Shown in pieces: positions 55,749-64,000 of a stretch of DNA of 64,000 bases (within the stretch, counting starts at the first letter, position 1; the number at the start of each line of letters is the position of its first letter). Origin of the DNA: Chrysemys picta bellii (lineage: Eukaryota; Chordata; Testudines; Emydidae); assembly GCF_011386835.1 (NCBI RefSeq), contig NW_027052932.1, forward strand, positions 30,001 through 94,000. Reading direction: 5' to 3'. The notes under the pieces were generated by a model. It did not search any database. It was not told the DNA's origin and saw only the letters and a list, made by a program, of their open reading frames with translations. Both the position numbers and the translations under genes were made by a program.

Positions 55749-56629
55749 GACTCCCGGGCTGCCTTACTCCTGGCAGCACAAACCCAGCACGGAGCCCCCG
55801 GGGTCAGGCAGGTTCCCCTGCACGCTATCGATAGACGTGTACAGAGCCGTTCTTCCTGCTCAGTCCCTGATGTGGGGGGCTGTAGTCACCTGGCCAGGCC
55901 CCCGATTGTGCTGTCTCACTTAGCACGGGAATGATCCATAAGCGTTCAGTGCCTGGCGCTGCTGAACTGTCCCTGGCAGGTGACGGTCTCTCTGACGTAA
56001 TTGCTCCTCCCTTCCTGACAGGGGACTCGCGAGTGACAATCCCTGTTTCCCCCGTGTCAGTGGTACTGGCCTGTCGCATTGGTGCTCACCCAGGAGTGTC
56101 CCCAGCCCCTTGTTGTAGCACCTCCAATCCCTCCTGGCTCCCAGCACTGACAGCAGCAATGAGAACTAATTCCTGTCCTGCCCTGGACACCTGGGTTTCT
56201 GGTGGCCCTGCCCCAGGACTAAGCGACAGCGTGGAGGGTTGCCAAGTGTCTGCCCCCAGCCCGCCCCCTCTGTAGCTAGTTTAACCCTCTCCTGACTAGT
56301 CTCACCCATTGGTCCCCTGCTGCTGAGCCTGTCCAGCCTGACCTGTTCACACGGACACCAGCCTCCCCAGTGCTGAGAGAGGGGCTCCGCTCGCCTGCGC
56401 TGGGGAGCTGCTGTTCTGTTCCCACTGCCCCCTCCCCAAACCACTGTCCCTCCTGCCCTCCTCCCCCCATTTACCCCTCTTCCTCCCCCCATCCTGGGGC
56501 TGCCAGATCGCCAGAGACTGTCCTGAGTCCTGCATCTTGACCACCAAGTGTTCTCTCTAGCTGTGTCTGCCCCCAACACACACATGGGGGAATTCGGGGT
56601 CTGGTCCCTCTGAGACCACATCGGTGCCC
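55749..56629. other. No recognised gene (copy 2)
   Basis: Partner of 15164-16044. Confidence 0.45.
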
Positions 56630-57086
56630 TGTCACGGAGTGTGGGGGAACTCAGGGCCCTGCACCCCCGGCTTCCTGCGATTCACCATGACTCTTAGTCA
56701 GCCAGTAAAGCAGAAGGTTTATTTAGATGACAGGGACACAGTCCAAGACAGGTCTTGCAGGCACAGACCACAGGATACCCCTCAGTTAGGTCCATCTTGG
56801 GGTCCTCAGGCACCCCAGCCCCCTTGGGAGGTCAGAGCCCTCTCTGCTTCCCAGCCACCTCACCAGCCAGCTTCCGAGACTCTCCTTCAGCGACCCCTCC
56901 CACAGCCTTTGTTCAGTTTCCCAGGCAAAGGTCTCACCTGGCCTCTAACCCCTTCCTGGGTTCTCATGTTACATGCTCAGGTATTCTCCGTTGGTCAGTC
57001 TCCCATCCCCCCATTGCAGACTATCCTAGCCACGCTCCCCTGTCAGCATTCACAGACCACATTAAGAACAGTCCCAGTTTGTCACA
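56630..57086. mobile_element. Solo LTR type D (copy 2)
   Basis: Partner of 16045-16501, TSD TGCCC. Confidence 0.8.
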
Positions 57087-57310
57087 TGCCCCACCCTGCT
57101 TATCCCTGTGGAGTGCAGCACGGAGGAGAAGAGGGGTGGGTGGGGAGGGCTGACCCACCCCACTCCTCTCGGGCACCTGGCTTGGGATCTCTGCGTGTCT
57201 GTGACCAGCCGCCCTGCATCTCTCCAGATTCTCAGTGGTTCTCTCGTTACTCCATCCCTTTTCACCTCAGTTGTTTTCTCACTTTTTGACTTTAGTTGAT
57301 TGGTATAAAT

Positions 57311-57473
57311 CAGCAGTGTCCAATAGAAATTCGATGCTAGCCACACTGCTAGCCACACTTGTGGTTTTGAATTTTTCTTATTAGCCACATTACAAAAAAG
57401 CCACATGCATTAGCCACAATTCAATAGCCTATTAGCCACCTGTGGCTAGTGGCGAACGTATTGGACACCACTG
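57311..57473. mobile_element. hAT-like MITE (copy 2)
   Basis: Partner of 16726-16888. Confidence 0.8.
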
Positions 57474-60400
57474 ATATAAATAGTTAGTTGGACTCTTCTA
57501 GCAGAGTTTCTTCTGCTCCTGAAACTGGGCATGTCTCGGTCTCCGGGCTTCAGACCCGGTGCCTCCTGTGGCAAGCCCATGGCTTTGAGCGACCTGCACT
57601 CCAGCTGTCTAAAGTGCTTGGATGAGACTCCTATTGCGGATCGCTGTCAGCTCTTCCACCAGTTCAGTCCACATCTGAAAAAGGACAGGGAGGCCAGGCT
57701 GAAGTTGTGATGGGTTTGGTCACAGAGACTCCCCTTGAGACTGTCACTCCATGTCCTGGGATACCACTGAGAATAACCCTCCTACCCGAACAGGTTTCCC
57801 TCCACTCCCGTCTTGCTGAGTTAGACACACCAGTCACCTCCAGCACAGACACAGAGGTTGGGCCACAGAAACAGATTCACTCAGCCCAGGGGCTTCTCAG
57901 TTAACAGGGACTTTCCCAGCACTCAGTATTCAACCTTTTTGGGAGCCCAAACCCCAAATAAATCCCTTTTACTCTGTATAAAGCTTATACAGGATAAATT
58001 CCTAAATTGTCCACCCTCTATAACACTGATAGAGAGAGATGCACAACTGTTTGCTCCCCCAGGTATTAATCATTTACTCTGGGTTTATTAATAAACAAAA
58101 GTGATTTTATTAAGTATAGAAAATAGGATTTAAGTGATTTCAAGTAATAGACAGAACAAAGTAAGTAACAGAGCAAATTGAAACAAAACACTGAAGTCTA
58201 AGCCTGATACATGAAGAAACTGATTACAGGAAATATCTCATCCTCAAAGATGTTCCAATAAGTTTACTTCACAGACTGGACTCTTTCCTAGTCTGGGCCC
58301 AATCCTTTCCCCTGGTACAGTCTTTGTTAGATCCAGCAGACATCTCATTTGATAAGCAGGGGTTTTCTCATGACTGGCACCCCCTTTTATAACTTTGGCA
58401 CAAGGTGGGAATCTTTTCTCTTTCTGAGTCCCTGCCCCTCTTGCTAAATGGAAAAGTACCAGATTAAAGATGGATTTCACTACCAGGTGACATGGTCAAG
58501 TCTCCATTCCTCCTTGGTTGGCCCCTATGTACACAGGAAGGCTTTCAGGTAAATAAATCATGTACTATCAATTGCCCTAATCAATGGGAGCCATCAAGTT
58601 CCCAATGCCCCATTGACGGCCCTCATCTGGTGTGACTACAACAGTGATACAAGTTTCATATTTCCCCAATTCCAGACATAGAAATAATACATGAAAACAA
58701 ATAGGATGAACATACTCAGTAGATTACAAGCTTTCTAATGACATCATACAAGAGAATATTGCATAAAGCATATTCCAGTTGCATCATATTCACATTCATA
58801 ATCATATTTCCATAAAGTATGTGGAGTGCAATGTTACGATCCTTAATCCTGAGTGCCAAAGTGGGTCTCTGACCCATTCTAGACCTGCAACATCTCAAAG
58901 ACTGAAGTTGTGCATTGTCTCCATCATTCCTTCCCTGGATGTAGGGGACTGGGACGCCACCCTCGATTTGAAAGATGCCTATTTCCACACCTCTATTTCC
59001 CGAGGCCACAGAATGTTTCTCGGGATCGTTGTGAACCAGACTCATTGCCAGTTTACCATCCTCCCGTTCAGCCTGTCAGCAGCCTAATGGGTCTTTATGA
59101 AATGCTGGTAATAGTGGCAGCCTTCCTGAGAAGGTGAGGGGTGCATGTGTATCTGTACCTCAGTGACGGGCTGGTCAATGACCAGTCCAATCCCAGATGA
59201 AAGCCAGCATCCACCTCGTCCAAACAACCTTTCGAGCACTGGGCCTGCTGATAAACGAGCAGAAGCCAACACTCCTCCCGGCTCAGAGGATAGTGTTTAT
59301 CGGAGCGTTGCTCAATTCTACCCAGGCCAGGGCCTTCCTCCCAGGAGCCCGCTTCCAGTTAGTGTCGTCACAGGTCAAGGCCCACTCAGGCTGTTGGGTC
59401 ACATGGGTCGCGTGCCTATACGAGGTGTGGTATGCGAGGTTGCACCTCAGACCCCTACAGGCTTGGCTGGCCTCAGTGTACCGGCCAAACAGCCATCATT
59501 TGGACTCGGTGCTCACAGTGCCTGCCCATCTTCGGCACCTCACGACACAAGGTCAGTGGTCCCGGCAGCAACTCTTGCTATGGATAAACGTCAGAGAGCT
59601 CAGAGCGGTTGGCCTAGCATGTCAGGTGTTGTTACCCACCATCGCAAGCAAGGTGGTGCAAGTTCTTACAGACCATATGGCAGCCATGTTTTACATCAAC
59701 AGGCAGAGAGCGGCCCGCTCTTCTCCCCACTGTGTCAGGAGGCCATTTGCTTGTGGGAGTTCTTCATAAAGCACTCAATACACCTCAAAGCTTCTCCCCT
59801 TTTGGGAGCCCAGAACAAGCTGGCAACTCAGATCTTCTCACCATGAATGGTCCCTATGCCCCAACATAGCAAGGACCATTTTCCAGTGGTGGGTACTCCC
59901 CTCGTAGACCTGTTCATGACCAGACAGAACAGGAAATGTCAGCCGTTCTGCTGTCTGTGTGACTGCAACCCGGGCTCACTCACAGATGTTGTCTTACTCC
60001 CTTGGAGAAATCACCTGTTCTGCGCCTTTCCCCTTCCCCCTCTCCCCCCAATTCCTTTTGTGCACAAGATCTTGCTGAAGATCAAGAGCGAAGGTTATTC
60101 TCACAGCCTCAGCCTGGCCACATCAGCACTAGTTTGGCTTATTTCTAGACCTGTCAGTAGCAACTCCAATGCCGCTCCCTCCCCTTCTGGACCTGATCTC
60201 GCAAGATCGCGGCCAAATGCTCCATCTGCCTGACAGGTCCATGTTTAAACCTGCAGAACTGGCCTGTTTGGAGCAGGTCTGCTAGGTTTTGCTAGGCAGT
60301 AGGAATCCAATTACCAGAGCTACTTACCTTGCCAAGTGGAAGCGTTTCTCCATTTGGTCTACCCTGCAAGGCCTCTCACCGGGGTGCCAGAATCTCCCTA

Positions 60401-60800
60401 TGAGTGTGGGTGCCACCGGTGCTGAAACTGTAACTCCGCCTCTTCCCCAATTTCCCCACACACACCCCCTGCTTCACCTCTTCTCCTCAGGCTCTGCCCA
60501 CTCCTCCCCTTCCCCTCCCCCCGCTCTCACCTGCTGCTAATGTGGCAGGGCCATGGCCCCTTGGTCCCCCTGTTCCGGCACCCCTGCCTCCTCACCCACT
60601 GAGTCATCTTTCAGATGAAGCAGATACTCCAGAACCGTCTGGGAACAGCCAGGTCTAGCGATTTCATCCGTTAAGGTACACCTAGGAGCGATCTCCGTAT
60701 TCTACCCCTGCTGGGTGGTCAGTCAGGTTTTTCTCATGAAATGTCCATTCCCTTCCTCGAGGGCTTTGAAAGGCTGTTCCCACAAATCTGGGAACCCATC
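57474..60800 (+). mobile_element. DIRS-like element, 5' and central part (copy 2)
   Basis: Partner of 16889-20215. In this copy the element resumes after LTR B at 62476 and can be followed to its recombinase end. Confidence 0.8.
57706..58837. mobile_element. LTR type A inside DIRS (copy 2)
   Basis: Partner of 17121-18252. Confidence 0.65.
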
Positions 60801-62475
60801 TGTGATAAATGAGTGGGGGTAGCACCCCAACCATTCAGTAGCTATAGAATCCTCCTTAGCAGCTGTACCCTAACTGCCTTACCTGTAAAGAGTTAAGAGG
60901 TAAGCTTAAAATGAGTTGGCACCTGAACAAGGGAACCAGTAAGGAAGCTGTACCCTCTCAAAGTGGGGAAAAGTGCTGGGTGTGTGGGTCTTTTGTTCTC
61001 TTGGCTGCAGAGGGACAGGGCAGTACTTATGCCGTAAAAAGCTCTGGGCCAGGTATGAAAAATCATCAGGATCATACCTAGAAACTACTCATTTGGAACC
61101 ACCGATATGGAAGTTGTCAGGGTTCCCTCCCCACTCTAAACTCTAGGGTAAAGACGTGGGGACCCGCATGAAGAGCTCCTAAGCTTTTTCTACCAGCTTA
61201 GGTTAAAACCCCCAAGGTACAAAATTCCCTGCACCCTGAGAAATGCTTCTCTCACTGCCACCATCAAGTGTTTTAAACAGGAATCCGGGAAAGGAACCAC
61301 TTGAAGTTCCCCTTCCCCCCAAAATACCCTCTCAAGACCGTACACCCCCTTTCCTGGGAAGCTTGAGAATAATCTCCTAACCAATTGGTTACACCGTGAT
61401 CTAAAAATCCACTCCCGGGGTTTTAAAACCATAGAAAACAGTCAGGTTCTTAAAAGAAGGATTTCATTAAAACAAAGAAGGTAAAATCAGGATGGTAACT
61501 ATTTTACAGGGTACTCAATTTCCAAACTCCGAGGGATTCCCCCTCTGGACAAAACCTTAAAGTTACAGAAAAAAACAGGAATAACCCCTCCTTCTAACAC
61601 AGGGAAAGCTCACCAAGCAAAACAAACAGAAACCTACTCGCAATGCTGACTAAACTTACTTTAGAAAAGTGAGGTTTGGTGAGAAGATGACTGGTTGAGG
61701 AGATTGATTTTCTGCAGGTACTTCTTGTCTCCCAAGATCACTCTGACTCAGACAAAGAGCCACACACAAAGTCTTCTCCTCTCCCAAGATTTGAAAGTAT
61801 CTTGTCCCCTTATTGGTCAGATGCCAGCCAGGTCAGGTGTCAGTCTGGCTACCTGAATTTCTTAATCCTTTACTGGTAAGAGGATTTTATAGCACTGCAT
61901 CAGACCCTCTCCCCCGTCCCTTTATATTTATGACAGAAGTAGAACAAGAAATGTTCAGGTAGACACGATTAGGCCGATCTCTTTTTATGGCTTGTGGATT
62001 CCTGTGTGCTAACCCCACGTGCTTTTGTTTTGTTGTAACCTTTAAACTGGATCCCAAGAAAGCTACTCTTGGTGATTAATCCTTGCAGTTGCTCTTTTAA
62101 GATCTAGCAATAACCTAAGTTTTCCAAGGGTGTTTTCTTTCTTTTTTTTAAATAAAATTTCCTTCTTGTAAGAACATGACTGGATTTCTGTGTCTTATGA
62201 GGTAAAGAGGTTGTGCATATATTAATCAGCCAGTACAACCGCTGGGTTCTCCTTTTCTTTTGTTTCCTTTCTTGGCTTTCCCGAAGAAGGGGTGGAAAAG
62301 CCGAGGGGCCCCAGAAAAACTTCCCAAGAGAGTTCTTCTGGATTGGCAAAAGGCAGATTTTCACTTGGGTGGTGGCAGCATTACCAGGCTGGAGTGGCCA
62401 GTATTAATTTTTCGAGTCCTTGCAGGCTCCCACCTTCTGCACTCGAAATGCCAGAGTGGGGAATCAGCCTTGACA
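60801..62475. mobile_element. LTR type B inserted in DIRS, complete (copy 2)
   Basis: It runs from TGTGATAAATGAG to AGCCTTGACA and is flanked by CCATC (60796-60800) and ACATC (62476-62480). Without it the DIRS frame reads continuously across the site, which supports these borders. The last 158 bases (62318-62475) lie beyond the duplicated part. LTR C is nested at 61115-61935. Confidence 0.82.
61115..61935. mobile_element. Solo LTR type C nested in LTR B (copy 2)
   Basis: Partner of 20530-21350, TSD GAAGT at 61110-61114 and 61936-61940. Confidence 0.88.
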
Positions 62476-62480
62476 ACATC

Positions 62481-63490
62481 CCCCTGGGAGACTTAAACCT
62501 GGTCCTGTCAGAGCTCACGGGGCCTCCCTTTGAGCCTCTAGCATTGTGCCCTCTGTTGGACCTTTCCTAGAAGGTCGCCTTTCTGGTAGCAATTACCTCA
62601 GTCAGGAGGGTCTTGGAGATTAGAGCTCTTATGTCAAAACCTCCATATACAGTGTTCTTTAACGACAAGGCAGTGGCGTAGCCAGGTTAAGAGCACGGGG
62701 AGCGGAGCTAAAAAAAGGCACCGGGAGCAAAAAGTGTCAGGAGAAAAAAAGGCGCTGGGAGCAAAACAAATGCTCCACTCCGGCAGCAGCGCAGGAGCAA
62801 AAGGCGTCGGAGCACAAAAAAGGCGCAGCTTCTGCTCAGTGGGGGAGCGGCCGCTCCCCCTGCTCCCCCCCCCCCCCGGCTACGCTACTGCGACAAGGTA
62901 CAACGTTGCCCCCACCCCGTGTTCCTCCCAAAGGTAATCTTGGAGTTTCATAGTAATCAGGGTATTTTCCTGCCCATTCCCTTCCTCAAGCCGCACAAGA
63001 ATAGGGAGGAATGACATCTCCACCCTCTGGATGTTAGGCAGGTGTCCTAAGCTGATCCATAAATCCACACCGCTCTGATAGGATGAAAACCCTACCCCTT
63101 TTGGCTCAGAGAATTTCATTGTGGGTTACATTGTGCATTCACATGTGCTACAAGCAGGCAGGTATCCCACCACCTGCCTTCCTTGCGGCCCATTCTGTGA
63201 GAGCACAAGCTTCCTCAGTGGCGTTCATGGCCCAGGCCTGATCCAGGACATTTGCAGAGCAGCGACCTGGGCGTCAATACGTACTTTTTCTTCCAACTAC
63301 GCCATTACCCACCAAGTGAGAGATGACACTGGGTTTGGTTGGGCAGTATTGTAATCCATGTGTCCATGAACTCCGAGCCCACCTCTTACGGTATTGCTTG
63401 GAAGTCCCCGAACGTGGAAGGGACATGTGCAAACAGTTGAAGAAGAAAAAATGGTTACTAACCTTTCTGTAGCTGTTGTTACTTTTAATG
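62481..63490 (+). mobile_element. DIRS-like element, 3' recombinase part (single copy)
   Basis: Continuation of the DIRS element after LTR B. Conserved pieces are VAFLVAITSVRRVLEIRAL near 62570-62630 and, near 63245-63300, IQDICRAATWASIRTF followed by NYAITH, the C-terminal part of the tyrosine recombinase typical of DIRS elements. Stops and a MITE insertion (62671-62890) break it. This stretch exists only once in the window because the duplication ends at 62317. The 3' border is approximate and no terminal repeat is recognised. Confidence 0.75.
62671..62890. mobile_element. 220-bp hAT-like MITE with perfect 8-bp TSD
   Basis: Begins CAGTGGCGTAGCC and ends GGCTACGCTACTG, terminal inverted repeats with one mismatch. 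CGACAAGG flanks it on both sides (62663-62670 and 62891-62898). The interior is made of short AAAAAGGCGC and GGAGCAAAA words. It sits in the DIRS recombinase region. Confidence 0.9.
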
Positions 63491-64000
63491 TTTTCCACAA
63501 GTGATTAGTGATTTTTGGGTGTCTGATGTTCAGAGGCCGGGTGCTCCCACTTTCTGATCAGGCCCCTTTAAAGGGTCTCAGTTAGGCACCCAAAATCACT
63601 AGTCATTGCTGAAAATCTTGACATTTACCTCGATGTATCTAATGCAGGGTGAGGGAGGGGTGAAAATATTTGGGACCCTGTGTGAGTTATTTTTGTGCCC
63701 CAACATTCTACCCAGTTTGCCAAGCTAGGGGTCTGATCCTTTCCCAACGTTTCAGTCTTCCTCGTGATCCCCACACTGTTCTCTGTTCACCACAGCCTCT
63801 CTCCCTCTCCCCTAATTTCTCCTTCCTGTCCCCATCCCCCTTCCCTCCCCCCCAGTCTCCCTCCCTGCCTCCTATCAGCCCAGGGGTGGCTCCATTAACG
63901 GAGTCTGCTCTCGGTTGTGTGCGAGATGGAGGCCGTTGTTGTGAAGATTAGCCTGGCTGTAGGAAAATGGTGGCTAGCTGAACTAAGGGCCGTCAGTGGC
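63491..64000. other. Right flank without a recognised gene
   Basis: An old repeat-like stretch at 63500-63620 has inverted AAAATCACTAGT/ACTAGTGATTTT-like and GGCACCC words. Pyrimidine-rich sequence follows near 63780-63880. No gene is recognised before the window ends. Confidence 0.4.

Larger units (their letters stand above)
21733..62317 (+). repeat. Complete second unit of the tandem duplication
   Basis: If the offset repeat is a tandem duplication, this interval of exactly 40,585 bp is one whole unit: it starts at the novel junction and ends where the second copy of the LTR leaves the repeat. Sequence after 62317 is the natural continuation of the LTR and the DIRS element, so the right edge of this unit is the ancestral configuration and 21732/21733 is the new joint. 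The model predicts that the 18.85 kb immediately left of the window equals 21733-40585. An assembly artefact is the main alternative. Confidence 0.7.
40586..62317 (+). repeat. Second copy of bases 1-21732
   Basis: Direct repeat partner of 1-21732 at offset 40,585, with no indel detected at any landmark. All features of the first copy recur here. Features are listed again below with brief notes. Confidence 0.93.

Overview
The window is nuclear DNA of a vertebrate, most probably a cryptodiran (hidden-necked) turtle. The evidence is tRNA-derived SINEs whose head motif I recognise from cryptodiran turtle genomes, reptile-type CR1 LINEs ending in ATTCTATG-like tails, Ty3/gypsy and DIRS-type elements, several solo LTRs of kinds common in turtles, and spliced vertebrate gene fragments. 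There is no prokaryotic gene organisation: most open frames are chance frames in GC-rich or repetitive DNA.

Large-scale layout. Bases 1-21732 recur at 40586-62317 at a constant offset of 40,585 bp. Every landmark checked keeps this offset, including homopolymer lengths, and long translated frames are the same in both. The simplest reading is a tandem duplication with a 40,585-bp unit (21733-62317, complete here). The window begins inside the preceding unit, the unit junction lies at 21732/21733, and single-copy flank starts at 62318. An assembly duplication would look the same.

Each 21.7-kb copied part holds, left to right: (i) a minus-strand secreted fibrinogen-domain gene with a signal-peptide exon and a fibrinogen-domain exon whose splice phases match; (ii) a decayed Ty3/gypsy pol joined to its 3' LTR; (iii) a GC-rich, CCAAT-containing stretch resembling an MHC SXY promoter module, followed by a G-rich minisatellite; (iv) a CR1 LINE and a second, older LINE broken by a SINE and another insertion; (v) one MHC class I alpha-1 exon with good splice sites and no recognisable partner exons; (vi) a fold-back SINE, a solo LTR and a hAT-like MITE; (vii) a DIRS-like retroelement interrupted by an LTR and by a second LTR that itself contains a third.

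The 21.7-40.6 kb part of the unit holds pieces of a Maestro/MROH-type HEAT-repeat gene family: eight minus-strand exons between 36.9 and 28.35 kb (one broken, one isolated), two isolated plus-strand exons at 21.8 and 24.1 kb, three copies of a putative promoter/5' exon module, and long inverted-repeat arms (24.0-26.9 kb against 33.0-37.0 kb; 21.73-22.18 kb against 28.08-28.53 kb). A 0.5-kb DNA transposon with a perfect 9-bp target duplication and another solo LTR lie in the same part.

Functionally the window looks like an immune-type region (MHC class I fragment, fibrinogen-domain lectin-like gene) that has been heavily invaded by retroelements and recently duplicated. The fibrinogen-domain gene is the best candidate for an intact gene; the MHC class I and MROH pieces look partial or pseudogenic. 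Comparisons are by eye: I could not run alignments or searches.
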